Shown here: piece after piece, positions 32,451-44,519 of the stretch
Position numbering within the stretch: position 1 is the first letter of the stretch
Layout of the letters: each line of letters begins with the position of its first letter
DNA from: Pigoraptor vietnamica
Lineage: Eukaryota; Opisthokonta; Filasterea
Length of the DNA stretch: 55,649 bases
Reading direction: 5' to 3'
Assembly (NCBI GenBank): GCA_943704525.1
Contig: CALSCQ010000369.1
Location: forward strand, 1 to 55,649
Program-made: the position numbers and the translations under genes
Notes under the pieces: generated by a model
Seen by the model: only the letters and a program-made list of their open reading frames with translations
The model's database searches: none
What the model was told of the DNA's origin: nothing

Positions 32451-33013
32451 TCTCCAACCTCGATTTTGCGTTACGCGTGCGTTGCGTTACTGTCACTGCG
32501 TGTTGCCGAGATCTCGCAATAAGCTGCATTCCGCAAATTGATTACCGTTGGATTATTTTTGTGGGCCGTTTGTATGGACCGAGTACCAGGCGGCGCGATA
32601 TTACCGCGCAGGCGGCACTGTTTGGATGTGACAGGACGCATTCCTCGGGGTGCTTGCTTGCACACACGCACACGCGCACGGGCGATGCGCAGTCTCGCAG
32701 GCCCACAACAGCCGCACGTGCCACGCGGACCCCTTCGCCACATGTCAAAGTAGACTCTGTCGTCGTGGTGTGTGAAGGGAGCGTGTGGGTCGGCTCTGAC
32801 GACTGGAATTCGGTGACGGGTCGCTTGGGATCGCCCGCCCGCCCGCCATCGCCCGCCCGCCCGCCCCCTGTTCGCCGCCAATCTGTCGTACCGTCATAGT
32901 TGCCCGCACATAACTGCAAGTGTGGACAAAGCGAGAGCTTCGATGTGATATAATTCCAAACGCACTGCCCTGAGGAGACTTTGGGCCGATTGGGCGCTGC
33001 GCGCCGTTGAAAA
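32451..33013. other. Intergenic region between RabGAP and TEAD
   Basis: These 563 bp, between two plus-strand genes, should hold the RabGAP 3' end and the TEAD promoter. Visible are one CACGTG (32715-32720), a short CACACG tract near 32660, and a GCCCGCCCGCC-type repeat at about 32833-32868 that resembles GC boxes. No coding signature. Confidence 0.5.
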
Positions 33014-34363
33014 ATGACATCGGCGTCGTCCGACGGTGTGTGGACGAAGGATATCGAGGAAGCCTTCGAAGAGGCACTCGCGATATATCCGCCATGTGGG
33101 CGGCGCAAGATCATCTTGTCCGACGAGGGCAAGATGTATGGTACGTGGGGTCACTGCTGGCCGAAAGGGCTGCTTATCGTCTCACACGCCTTACTCTGGC
33201 AGGGCGCAACGAGTTGATTGCGCGGTATATCAAAATGCGGACGGGCAAGCACCGGTCGCGGAAGCAGGTGTCGAGTCACATTCAAGTGCTCAGCCGCAAG
33301 CGCGCGCGAGAGGCCGCGGGTTTGGACGACGACGGCCATCCGATGGGCATGGTGGACGACGCCACTGCGCGGGCCGTGGAGGGTCTCGCGGGGCTGTCGG
33401 CGCTCGCGTCGCCGGCGGAGAGCGACGCGTCGACGCCGTCTGTGGCTAATGGGCAGTCGCCTGCATCTCCAGCGGGCGGTCAGAAACGTGAGTGCGCAGT
33501 GCAGCATTTCGTTGGCTCGTTGTGTTGCTCGTGCATACGAGAGTTGTCTCACACTGTCGTCCCTCAGGAGCCCGAAAGGGCACACCCACGTCCACGCGTG
33601 CGAATACCGAGTGAGTGTGTATGTAAGCATATCTTACTTTTGTACAGCCCGCGCTGACTGCGTCCGATGTGCAGCCATGCGAAGGCAGTGACTTCGGGCG
33701 CCTATGCGCTGATTGGCCTTGCACACTCGCCAACGGCGTCCCCACGGCCAACCGCCCCCAATCCCGTCATAGCCGCGGCAGCGGCAGCGGCGGCGGCGGC
33801 GGCTTCGGGAAATGGAACGAAGATCTTGCCGAATCCCTTTGCGCCGCCGAAGATGTCGCTCGTGGACATGGTCGGCTTTCTCGAGTACCGCGCGGGGACT
33901 GCGGTGGGCATTACTCGCCCTCTGTCCACGCGCACATTTCATTTCGCTAACCCGCCCGCCATGCAGACCAAACGGCACTCTTTTGTGCACCTCATTGGAC
34001 CCGCGCCGTTCCACGACCCGCATCTCGAAACTGTCGACATTAAGCAGATCTACGACAAGTTTCCGGGCCTGAAGGAGCTTTACGCAACAGGCCCCAAGTC
34101 GGCCTTCTTCCTCATCAAGTTTTGGGTGAGTTGCAACGAGTTCTGCTGTCGCAGGCTTGTTTCGATGAGACGCTGGTGCTGACATGTGTGCGCTGCAGGC
34201 CGACCTGAGCGTAGAACAGACGGACGGATATTACGGCATGATGAGCCGGTACATTGCCGACGAGGACCCCGTCATCAAGTGCTCCACAAAAGTGTGCTCG
34301 TTCGGAAAGCAGGTCGTCGAAAAGATCCAGGTGGGACCTCTTCGCCGTGTTTCCGTCAAATAG

Positions 34364-34418
<55 letters not shown>

Positions 34419-34788
34419 ACACACAAGCGTAAAGCGGCAAGCCAATAACTGGTAACGTTTCAGATCGAGTCGCCCGTGTTCGAGGCCGGCCGTGCCGTGT
34501 ACACGTTTGCGAGGTCGCAAATGTGCGACTACATGGTCGATTTCATCAAGAAGCTGCGCACCATGCCGAGTAAGGAGACGATGGACTCGGTCCTCGAGAA
34601 CTTCTCGGTACTACAGGTGGGTTTGTGGCGCCACGCCCACGCTCTCCGTCTGCGCGTGTTGATGAGATGCTCCAACGTCGCAGGTGGTATGGAACCGAGA
34701 TACGAACGAGCTGCTGCTCTGCACGGCGTACGTGTTTGAGATCAGCAACGGTCCCACGCAGCACCTCATCTACAGGCTGATTGAGTAG
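33014..34788 (+). CDS. TEAD: TEAD/Scalloped transcription factor with YAP-binding domain
   Basis: Exons: 33014-33140, 33203-33487, 33568-33610, 33675-34125, 34199-34330, 34464-34616, 34684-34788, giving 431 aa; human TEADs are about 430. The TEA DNA-binding domain (aa ~8-85) reads [60 protein letters not shown] Ser/Pro/Ala linker with an 11-Ala run follows. The C-terminal domain matches the YAP/TAZ-binding fold end to end: [63 protein letters not shown], and a QHLIYRLIE end. The Cys of QMCDYM aligns with the autopalmitoylated Cys of animal TEADs. In animals it is the nuclear effector of Hippo signalling. Confidence 0.95.
34363..34420. repeat. (CA)n microsatellite in TEAD intron 5
   Basis: A near-perfect CA tract of about 55 bp lying wholly inside the intron between 34331 and 34463. 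Confidence 0.95.
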
Positions 34789-34814
34789 CCCGTGCTCTCG
34801 TACATACACGTCAT

Positions 34815-35364
34815 TCAACTTGCGCCCGTTTCCGTCTGCTGTGGTAGCCAACGTATCGTCCGCACATACGTCACTACAAACTTCTCCTCGCCCTTTGCAT
34901 TCGTTCTCGTGGTCACCGTCTCAATGCGTGCCTCCAGCACGCGCGGCAACTGCGAATGTGCCACCGTGTCCCCTTCGGCGATCTGCGGCGCCAAAAGAAT
35001 TAGGCAAACGTCACGGCCACTTGGACGCGGCACGCACCTGCAAACTCTTCTTGACAATCGGCCTCCCATTGACGGAAATCTCGCCGGCAAGGAGTGCCAG
35101 GCGAGCCTTGTTGCGGCTGAGCTTCAGGCAATGCGCGGCTACAGGGTAATGGTCAGCGTCATGCCAAAAAGGGCGCCGTGCAACACACTCACCGACGACA
35201 TCCACTCGCAAGTCATTCAGGACCACGTCGCGAGGAACCGGCTGCGGCGCTGCCTCCGTTTTCTCATCATTCGCCGCTGTGTAAGCACGGCATGGCAGTG
35301 GGCGGACGCAGGGGTGCAGCAGGCACACCGCCCTCGCCCACGGCGCGCTCAGCGGCAGTTTCAT
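34815..35364 (-). CDS. MTRES1: S4-domain mitochondrial RNA-binding protein, MTRES1-like
   Basis: Three exons, 35364-35193, 35138-35038 and 34982-34815, giving 146 aa. The start MKLPLSAPWARAVCLLHP is Arg-containing and free of acidic residues, consistent with a mitochondrial presequence. The S4 fold follows: LKLSRNKARLALLAGEISVN, GRPIVKKSLQ, then IAEGDTV and the strand KFVVTYVRTIRWL. This matches the C-terminal half of human MTRES1 (C6orf203), which binds mitochondrial RNA and ribosomes and rescues transcription. Human MTRES1 is longer (240 aa). Other small S4 proteins (HSP15/YlmH type) are alternatives. It converges on TEAD with 26 bp between stops. Confidence 0.72.
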
Positions 35365-35756
35365 GGCGTTCCGTGGGCTGCAGTTGAAACACCTGCACCT
35401 CAAATACTCCGCACGAACATGTCCCTTTATCCGGGGTGGTTAAATTCATCTGCGAAGGCACTGTGCTCTTGCAGTGCATAGTTAATCCGGGGTGTCGGTA
35501 GATTATGTCACTTGCCGTGTCTTTCAAATAATTTCGCTCACTATGGCTTGTCTATGGGCCACTGCGGCGTAATAACGCGCGCCGTGCTAATTGTGGGACC
35601 CGTGATGGTGTTGTGCGTGGTGTGTGCCCAATTGCCCGTCTGGCCGTGCGCTCAAGTGAGAGCAGCGCCCCTTGTGCGCAAGCAGGGACGCGCTGGCCGT
35701 GACCTCTCCTTGTTTGTGTGTGGTGCATTGCGCGCTCGGTGCGGTTACATAGGAAA
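35365..35756. promoter_or_regulatory. Divergent intergenic region, MTRES1-like / V-ATPase E
   Basis: 392 bp between start codons. The middle (35430-35560) is less GC-rich. I find no CACGTG or CRE. Presumed to hold both promoters; no individual site can be supported. Confidence 0.45.
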
Positions 35757-36862
35757 ATGGCGCTCAACGACGACGACGTGTCGAAGCAGATTGCGCACAT
35801 GGTGGCGTTTATCCAGCAGGAGGCCAAGGAAAAGGCGAACGAGATCACCGTCAAGGCGGAGGAGGAGTTCAACATTGAGAAGGGCCGCCTCGTGCAGCAG
35901 GAGCGCTTGAAGATCATTGCCGCGTATGAGCGCAAGGAGAAGCAGGTCGAGGTCCAGAAGAAGATGTGGGTGACCGCGGACCGGGTTGTGTGTTGCGGTG
36001 GTTCACAGTTGATCGTGGGACTGTTCAGAGTAAGGCGTCATGGTCTCCGTTTGTAATGTGCGGCTTCGGGCGGCGCTTTCTCGATGTCGCGGTGCGTTAG
36101 TGGCCTAGTCGGCTGTCGAAAACTGACGTTGCCCGTTTGCACAGTGCCTATTCGAACGAGCTGAACGTGGCCCGTCTTCAAGTGCTGAAGGCGCGTGATG
36201 AGCACCTCGAGCGCATCCTGGCCGAGGCCGGCGCGCGCCTTGCCACGATCACAAAGCAGTCGGACCGCTACAAGAAGCTCCTCGAGGGTCTTCTCTCCCA
36301 GGTGCGTTGTCGGTGCTCATTGTCGCTCCCTGCCCCTTTGTCGTTCTTGCGCGACAGCGGCTTATTCCGCCCCTGCGCCTCTCGACAGTGCGTGTTCCAG
36401 CTGCTCGAGGACAAGGCCATTGTGCGCTGCCGGCGCGTGGACGTGCCGCTGGTGCAGTCGGTCATCCCCACTGTGCAGCAGCAGTTTCAGAAGTCCGCCG
36501 GTCGCAGCGTTCAGATTGTCATTGACAACGAGAACTCGCTCCCGGAGGCGAGGTGCGGTTTCCATGCTGCGCCGTTGCTCCCCGTCCGCTGCCACGCGCT
36601 GTCGTGCTTGATCTTCTGACGGGAATGTTGCGCAGTGCTGGTGGTGTGGAGGTGGTGTCGTCCAACGGTCGCGTGAAGATTGCAAACACGCTCGAGACGC
36701 GGTTGCAGCTCGTTGCGCAGCAGGTGCGTCGCCTGCCATCTTTCACTGTCTGATTTGTGCCCGTCTGTCTTCGTCGTCCACTGACGCCTCCGTTTGCAGA
36801 TGTTGCCTGAGATTCGCACGATGCTCTTCGGCAAGTCGCTCACGCGCACGTTCTTCGACTAG
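35757..36862 (+). CDS. ATP6V1E: V-type proton ATPase subunit E
   Basis: Exons: 35757-35965, 36145-36301, 36401-36552, 36636-36723, 36800-36862, giving 222 aa (family about 226). Subunit E forms the peripheral stalks of V1 with subunit G. Landmarks: an N-terminal helix with [20 protein letters not shown] and [19 protein letters not shown], the EKQVEVQKK segment, [17 protein letters not shown], then the C-terminal domain [49 protein letters not shown], and an end RTFFD. The start matches the family N-terminus ([12 protein letters not shown]). Confidence 0.96.
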
Positions 36863-37030
36863 TGTTATGCGGGTTGTGTTTGCGTGAAAGCTGCGTCGGT
36901 GCGTCTTGCGTTGTCAGTGGGATTAAAAACACGAAACTGAAGTCGGTTATGTGTGTTGTTGCGGCTGATAAATGCGCAGTCGGTGCCAATGGACCTGCAG
37001 ACAGCGCATGCTCCTTGCATCACTGTCGCC

Positions 37031-37940
37031 ATGCTGCCCAACCGCCCCGCACGGCGCATCCTCGCGGTGCTGTTGGACCTCAGCGGCACGCTCCACATTG
37101 GCGACGACCCCGTGGACGGCGCGGCCGAGGCAGTCGCGCGGCTGCGTGCGGCGCGCGTGGCCGTAAGGTTCGTCTCCAACACCACCAAGGAGAGCCGCCA
37201 GTCCCTCCTCGCGCGGCTCAACGGCGGGCGCCTGCGGCTTGGCGTGAGCCCCGACGACCTTTTCACGTCGCTGTCTGCGGGCGCGCGCGTCGTGCAGTCG
37301 CGGCGCCTGCGACCGCTTCTCCTAGTCAGCGACAGCGCCCTCGAGGAATTTGGGGCGTGCCGAGTGCACGATGCGCCCGAAGCACCGAATGCCGTCGTGG
37401 TTGGCCTTGCCCCGGAACGCATGACGTACGACAACCTCAACGCGGCATTCCGCATTGTGCGCGACGGTGCGTCTTTGCGCTTCTCGCAACCCCTGTTCGC
37501 TTCGGATCCAGTGCTCACGTGCCATGCGCGCAGGTGGACCTCTGATCGCCCTGCACAAGGGCCGCTACTATGCCGCTGCGCCAGGCGTGCTCTCCCTCGG
37601 CCCTGGCGCGTTTGTCGCTGCGCTTGAGTACGCGGCATCAACCGCCGCCGAGGTTGTTGGCAAGCCCGCCCCCGCCTTCTTCGGCGCCGTTCTCGCAGAC
37701 TGCGGGTGTGCTCCGGAGGACGCCGCCATGATCGGTGACGACGCAGTGGACGACGCCGCGGGCGCTGCGGCCGCCGGTCTCTGGGGGATGCTTGTGCGAA
37801 CCGGCAAGTATGCGCCGGGCGACGAGGCGCGCGCAGGCGTGGACCCTGGCCACGTGTTTGACGGCGTGGGCGAGGCTGTCGATGCGATCCTCCGCCACAA
37901 TGCCGCCGTGGACGCGTTGGGCGCGCGCGTCCACCATTGA
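37031..37940 (+). CDS. HDHD2: HAD-superfamily phosphatase, HDHD2/LHPP type
   Basis: Two exons, 37031-37466 and 37534-37940, giving 280 aa. It aligns along its length with animal HDHD2: ILAVLLDLSGTLHIGD (motif I with the nucleophilic Asp), VRFVSNTTKESRQSLLARL (motif II), GLAPERMTYDNLNAAFR, GGPLIALHKGRYY, VVGKPAPAFF, and MIGDDAVDDAAGA (motif IV acids). As in HDHD2, the second motif I position is Ser, DLSGT. HDHD2 is a Mg-dependent phosphatase whose substrate is poorly known; LHPP is its phospholysine/pyrophosphate relative. I take the ATG at 37031; an in-frame ATG at 36989 would add 14 residues. Confidence 0.9.
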
Positions 37941-37997
37941 GCTCGTGCGCCATGCATGGCTGATTTATTGCGGTGCGTTGCGCATTGCATCGCGGGT

Positions 37998-40900
37998 CTA
38001 CTTCTTGCCCCCCTTGGGCGCGGCGGCCGGCGCTGCCTTCGCCTGCGCACCCTGCGGCGCCGCCTTGTCCTGGCCGGGGCGCTCGCGCGGCTTGTACCCA
38101 AACTCCTTGGCGTCGTCGGCAGTGAGGTCGCCGTACTGCCACATGTTGAGCTGCGGGCGACGATGCGTCAGAACGGACAAAGACATACACAGTCGCACGC
38201 GCGGAGGACTTACGTGCTCCGCCTTGGCGGCATCCAGTGCGGCCGCGTAGTCCTGGAGCTGTGGGAGGAAACGCGCACGCAAATTTCAGCCGAGCCGCGA
38301 CAGGGTGGAGGGCGGCCCATTGCAGAGGCAAACGAGGTCGGACGCACCATTGACGCAAAGCGGCGCTCGCGGCGGCGCTCAAGGAACCCAAGCCCCTCCG
38401 AGAGGATGACGCGCGCAATGTCGCCCGCCTCGTGCTCGATGGCCGTCACGCAGGGCTTGCCGTCGCGCTTGTACTCGACGTTGATCTGGATCGTCTTGTT
38501 CTGTGGAGTGGTGTGTGGGCGTGTCAAAAGAGTAGGGGTTCCGAGCCAAGAGTATAGCAAAGCGTAAAGCAAGCCACGCACCAGGATGAGATCGCGCAGA
38601 AGGTGCGTGGCCTCGTTCGCCCAGTCCTCCTGTTACGGCAGCGGTATTAGCCAGCGCAAGCATAGAACAGCATCCACTGGACACACGGGGAGACGGCAGT
38701 CCGGCGCACAGACAAAGAACGAGACACGCAACACCCACGTCCGTCGGCGGCGTCACGAACGCGAGATGGTATTCCGTGGCCATGGCAGGGAGCGAATGGA
38801 ACTGCGACGGAAGAATGGCGAGGCTCGTGGAAGAGACAACCTCGCTCTGCGGGACGAAGTTGATTAGAACAGCATGTCACGGGACATCAATCGCACCGCC
38901 GCAAGCGCAACCCACGTTGCCAAAGTCCACATAGTGGACGTGGACCTCGCTCGGCGACGCGACCTTCTGGATGCGAGCACGGTACCTGGCGAGGCAAAGT
39001 GAGCACAGGCGTGAACAACAAAAGTGCGAGGGAGCCGAATGAGGGCGCCAGCACAGGCACACCGACGGGGCATTGAAGTGGCGGAACGCACCAGGTCTCG
39101 TCGGCAGAGAACAGCGCGGCCACGAGATCGCCCGCCTTGGGCGTGAGGCTGCCGGGGAGCGGAGGGTGCGCCTCGAAATGCTCCCCGAGCGCCTGCATCA
39201 GCTCGCCGAGTTTCGCCGCTGCGATTCAAGGGCACGTGAGCAACAGAGCGCACCGCACACTGCGTGGGCGACAGCACACAACTACTCACACGACGCCGTT
39301 GGCTGCGCCCAAAAGGAGACGCCGTTGATCACGTCAGTGACGCCGACCTCGACCATGTCGAGCTTGCGGTCGCTCTCGTCCGCCGCCTCGGGCTTGGCCT
39401 CCTCGACCGGCTCCTCCTTGTAGTCCTTCCAGACCTGCGCAGCGGACGCGCCGTGAGGTCACGTGCGGCCACGTGCAAGCACATGTGCAGCAATCGACAG
39501 CACAAGGGCGCTGCATACCCCGAGGAGTTTTGCGCGGGCGCGCTCTTCCGCCGCCTTCAGCTCGCGCGCGTTCGGCGTCTTCTCGAGGGACCCAAAGACA
39601 AACGCAAAGCCCTGCTCAACAAGGCCCACGGCAAGGCTCTCGCCGTCCATGTACAGCGTCCCCACGAACCCGCCGCGGTTGTCCGTCGTCTCGATTTCCA
39701 CCTCCACCTGCACATAAGCATTGGAATGTCACCAACTGGACTGAGGCGCGGCATGCGACAAGCAGGGGGACTCACATCGCGCTGAAACACGCGATCGCGC
39801 GTGTACTCGAGAGCCTCGTCGCCGAACGGCTCTCCCTTCTGGCCAGCCTCCGCGCCGGTGCGGACCGTGGCGCGCGGGCACTTGATGCCTAGTAGAACAT
39901 GACAGTGATGTGAGACAGCAGTCGTTAATGGGAATCGCTGGCAGCACGCACCGCTGAGGAGGAACGTGAGGTAGCACGTCTCCTTCGGCAGGAAGAGGCG
40001 CAGGCGGCTGCCGCTCGCGACGTACTCGACGACTGCGGGGGTGCGACCGGCGCGCTGGAGGAAGGGCAGGCGCTCGCGAGCCTTCTTGAGATCCTGCACA
40101 GTGGGAAACAGCGGAGGGTTACATATCGCGGTCCACAGCAAAAACGAAAGCGGATGAATCGTGCGACAGACGATGCGCGGCAACAACGTCATGTGCCAGC
40201 GCACCTCCGACGCATCAGGGACCTTGTACTTGGGCGGCTCCTTCTGGCTGTGGACGCCCTTCTGCCCCTTCTGGGCCCTGCAACACCGGCAATCCACAAA
40301 CTCAGCTTGCGTCACGCACACCACCAGGCATGCGAAAGACGCACCTGTTCTCGGCCACAAGCAGCTCGTCGTACTTGCGCGAGCGCTGCTCGTCATCGCC
40401 GCGATGGCGGAGGACAGTCGCATAGCCCTTGCTCACGAGGGCCTCCGCGATGTTCCTGCGGGAGGGACGCCAGCGTCAAGACAACAGAAACACGTGCTTT
40501 CGGCGTTCAGAATAGCGCCGCTCACACGTCATCAATCGTGACAGTCGCGCCCACGCGCTCCGGAAATCCGTCGCTGGCGGGCTTGATGAAGTCGACCTCC
40601 ACCTTGACCTGCGCAATGTCTCGGGTTCACCACGGCCACTCCATCACAAGATGAACAACTCATATGAAATGAGCAGCCGCAGACGGAGAGGGAGAGAAAG
40701 AGTAGTTACACACGAGCAGACTGAGAGGCAGCATTTTCGCAAGAGTAGACTGAGAGACGCAGTGAATCCTTAAAAGAGCAGACGAGAAAGACGCGCCTTC
40801 TTCCCGACGAGCTTCTTGCGAAGGAACTCGCGCGCCTCGAACAAGTAAGGGACCTCAAACAGCTGCTGCTGGCGCGAGACAGGCGCCTTCTTCGCGCCCT

Positions 40901-41153
40901 CTTCCTCCTTCGCCGCGGCCGCCCTGTGTCCCGATAACATCAGCCAAGCGATGGGGTGCGTTGTCCTTCGCAAAACAAAGGACGAACGCACTGCGAAACA
41001 AATGCATCCACGCACTCACTTGGGCTGGCGGATGCTCGACAGCGTCACGCGGCGGACATCGCCCGGCGCAACGCGCACCATCAGCGTCTCCGCATTCACA
41101 ATCTCAACCACCTGCGCCACAAGCAGCGTCAGAGACCAAAAACAACAACAAAT

Positions 41154-41188
<35 letters not shown>

Positions 41189-43092
41189 AAAAAAAAAAAG
41201 AAAGAAAAAGAAAAACGACACGCAGCGACCACGGTGTTGGATCCCACCTTCCCGACAAACTCCTTGTCCTTGATCTCGACGGCGCCCTCCGCAGCCACGA
41301 AATTCTTCCACATGCGGACCTTCTTCTGCTTCGCCTCCCTGCAGAACAGCGCCGGTCAGCACAGGGCCCCACAACAACACAAAAAAGTTCACACAACAAC
41401 CCCACACAGCCCACATAACAATGCACACACGGCCACGCACTTCTCCGCAGCCCGCAGCTTGTCGCGGCCCTGCGAGACGACCGCCATGCTCCAGTCGACG
41501 CACTTGGCCAGACCCTCGCGCACGAGCGCCTCGGCAATGTTGCCCGCGGGGTGCAGAATGCTTCCGAGGAAAGAGCTCTGGCCCTGTCCGGACACGCCTG
41601 CGATACCACCCACGCACGTGAGACTTTCTATCGCACACATTCCCAAAATAGTGAGAGAAGACGCAGGCCACGCACCCTCGAGCACAATCTTGACGTCGCG
41701 CTGGAGAAGTCGGACCTCCGTGAAGTAACGCGCCTGCAGCATTTACAGAGTGAAGTAAGGTCAGAAACGAGCACGGATGAGCGCCGAATGGCGAATCACG
41801 AGCACACGTAGCCACACACCTCGAGCGCAAAAGGCTCGGCGACCTCCTTGCCGTCCTCGCCGCGGCGCACCGACGGGCACTTGACCCCCGAGAGGGACAC
41901 GGTGACGTACTGGAACGACGGCAGCAGGAAGGCGCGAACCGTCGACCCATCGCGCACCTGCTCGATGATGGCTGCGGGCCGAGCAACGGAAGCACTTTAG
42001 ACCATGCACGCAAGCATGCAATGCCAGGCGCATGTGCGCGCAGCGTGGCGCACCATCCGTCGGCTTGCCCTGGAACTGGTCGAGAACAGCGCGCGGGTTT
42101 TCGACCGACCACGTGACGGACCGCACGGCCTGCATATTGGCACGCTTGTGAGCACTGCATTGTGCGTAACGATCGCAATGCAATAGTCACTGTATCACAG
42201 TGGATCCCTCAAACACACCCGTACACGAACACGAACACAAGCACACATACACGCGCACAAAGCGCAGACGCACACAATTCCCGCACTGCAGCCATTCAAA
42301 CGCGGCGAAGTGCACCAGACAACAGGAGACACCGCACAACGCACCGACGCAGGTGCATCCTTCGCCCACACGCCCTTCCCGGCCGCCTGCGCCTCCGCCT
42401 CGAGCTTGACGAGCTCCTCGTACTCCCTGTGACCAACAGACGTCAGTGCCCATCTCCGCGACACAACACCGAACAACGCGGCGCCTTTGTCACCCACTCG
42501 GAGCGCTGGTGGTTGCCACTGACGGGGCGGACCTTCGCGAGGCCCTCGCGCACAAGCGAAGCGACGACGTTCTCAGACGTCCCCGCCGCCGTATTGTCCA
42601 CCCACACCGCACCAAACTCACGGCCGCTGGGCACGGCATACTCCACGACAAACTTCACCTCCTTGCCAACAATCTTCTTCCGCAGGAACTCGCGGCTCTC
42701 CCACGCGAACGGCTGCGTGCCACAGTATGCCATGTGAGCCCGACATCCAAGGACAGGAAACACGAACAACTCACCTCATCCTTCGACGCGTCACCGGCAG
42801 CCTCCCCGTCGTTGGGACGGCGGCCCAGGCGAGGCGCAGAGATGTGCGCAAACGAAAGCGTGCGCTCCGGAGGCGGACCGGTCGTGGGCTTGCCCCGCAG
42901 GACAATCGTATCGCCCGAAAGCACCTGCAGATTGACACCGAACAGCACCGGTGCGAGCAGTGTGAGCGATATCTAACCAAGGGAGGCGTAAAGGGGTGCG
43001 TAACGGGCTGTGCGCACCTGCTTGACGGTCGCCTTGTTCTTGGGCTTCGGAGCTGCCGCGGCGGGCGCGGGGGCGGTGGCCTGGCTGGCCAT
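37998..43092 (-). CDS. SND1: Tudor staphylococcal nuclease (Tudor-SN / SND1)
   Basis: Twenty-five exons: 43092-43018, 42924-42775, 42712-42498, 42426-42345, 42129-42054, 41971-41820, 41733-41676, 41597-41441, 41338-41248, 41111-41020, 40923-40797, 40608-40526, 40455-40345, 40277-40205, 40093-39952, 39888-39776, 39707-39519, 39434-39290, 39218-39092, 38985-38916, 38846-38739, 38629-38582, 38500-38348, 38258-38214, 38150-37998. They give 944 aa; human SND1 is 910. Four SN-like repeats ([63 protein letters not shown]) precede a Tudor domain ([26 protein letters not shown]) embedded in a fifth SN fold ending [20 protein letters not shown] Lys/Ala/Pro tail is extra. It is an RNA-binding co-regulator in splicing, RNA decay and stress granules. 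The intron after 40797 is read as GC-AG, because only that preserves LVGKKVKVEVDF. Confidence 0.95.
41156..41216. repeat. CA tract followed by A-rich tract in Tudor-SN intron
   Basis: About 28 bp of CA repeat runs into an A-rich stretch with a few G, all inside the intron between exons 9 and 10. On the coding strand this reads T-rich then TG-rich, and may act as an extended polypyrimidine region. Confidence 0.9.
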
Positions 43093-43543
43093 TGCGTGTC
43101 GGAGGGTCAACGGAGTGCGGAGGGGAGATGCGTGCGCTGTGTGCGCTTGCAATGCTGCGGCGCGCAGGAGAGAGAGGGAGAATGCGCTGATGGAAGGGCT
43201 GCTTTTGCGTGCGCAACGAAAGCAAAGGTGTGCTCAGCTGACGACCCGAGTTGGGGAAAGGGGGTGGGTCAGCCGGGCAAATAATTTGACGAAAACGCGA
43301 ATTTCTTCTTCTTCTCGTAGTGCGCAGAGGGAAAACTATGAGTTGTTACTGATTTGTTACTGATTCACAGTCCAAATCACCCCGGATGTTCCGGACGACA
43401 CGCATCACGTGATAGGCCGTGAAACATTTGGCGCCCAGTGGCAGCAAAACAGCGTGACCAGTGCCCTTGTGACATGCCGTGACGAGCACTCCCGACACCA
43501 CAGAGAGAATGGGGCCATAACCGTGCGCCATTGCTCGCGGAAG
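43093..43543. promoter_or_regulatory. Divergent intergenic region Tudor-SN/XRCC2 with CACGTG
   Basis: 451 bp between start codons. A palindromic ATCACGTGAT lies at 43404-43413 (core 43406-43411). An AT-richer patch occurs at 43295-43375. Presumed to contain both promoters. Confidence 0.5.
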
Positions 43544-44519
43544 ATGGCCACTGGCGGGGCGCAGCGTGCGGTGAAGACAGAGACGGCGCTGCAGGTGAGC
43601 GGCAACTTCCGTTAATGAGTAACACACGGTGTCTCTGCTTCAGTGAATGTCACGCGTCTCCTCGTTCATGAGGCTCATTCAGAGCGCCCATCTCCAATGC
43701 GCGTGCATTCGCCTGATGCCAGTTCTGCCGCGCTCGCAGCTGTTTGCGCATGACGAGTCTTCGCGCCCTGTCGGTGCGCTGGGCATCCCCCCGATCGACG
43801 ACGCGTTTCCCGCAGGCATGCTCCCGGGGACGGCCGTTGAAATTTACGGCCCCTCCTGTGCGGGGAAGACGCAGCTCCTTCTGGCGATCGTTTGCCAGTT
43901 TACCCTTCCCCCGCCGGCGGGTCAAGGCCAGAACGTGCTGTTCCTGGATCTCGACGCGCGCTTTGACACGGGCGCTTTTGCTGCGCAGCTTGCGCGGCGA
44001 GCGCAATTGCACGCGTCCCATGCGGACGAAGTTTCCGCTATGGTGCGATCCGCCCTTGCGCGGACGAGCGTTGTCCGCTGTTGGACGCTCGAAGAAGCCG
44101 TCGTGACGGTGCACTCGGCCGTTGTCATGGCCGAGAGCAATCCTTCGCTGCGACTGCTCGCTATTGATGGCGCAGCCACGTTCTACTGGCACGAGCGGGC
44201 GCTTGGCGCCGCCGGTGCGGATGCGCTCGCCACGGCGCTATCGCTCGTGCTACGCGCAGCCAAACTAGTGGCGGTGGCAACAGTGCCCGCGCTCATGGGG
44301 CGCGGTCGCAGCGCATTCATGGGGCGGGTGTGGACGACGTTGTTCAAGACACGTCTGTCGCTCGAGCCATCTGCTGTGCAACCAGCGCCCCCACGGACAG
44401 CGCCGGTGTCGAAAGAGAGCAGGGCGTCCAGCGAACGGCCCACGCGCATTGTCGTGGCTGGCGCGCGGCCGCAGCCGTACACTTTCCTCATCAGCAGCGA
44501 CGGGATCGCGTTTGAATAA
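43544..44519 (+). CDS. XRCC2: RAD51 paralogue XRCC2
   Basis: Two exons, 43544-43594 and 43740-44519, giving 276 aa (human XRCC2 280). A RecA-type ATPase core shows Walker A GPSCAGKTQ, Walker B LRLLAIDGAATFYW (human has the same FYW after Walker B), and a C-terminal FLISSDGIAFE that parallels human XRCC2. XRCC2 acts in homologous recombination within BCDX2, assisting RAD51. The short first exon (MATGGAQRAVKTETALQ) is inferred from a phase-0 GTGAGC donor and a TCGCAG acceptor; initiation at 43717 (MPVLPRSQ) without splicing is the alternative. Convergent with BRI3. Confidence 0.85.

Noticed and set aside
43647-43739. An N-terminal extension of XRCC2 (MSRVSSFMRLIQ...) in the frame upstream of the core
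   Set aside because: A phase-0 intron ending TCGCAG just before LFAHDESS removes it, and the spliced form gives a length near human XRCC2; initiation at 43717 stays possible.
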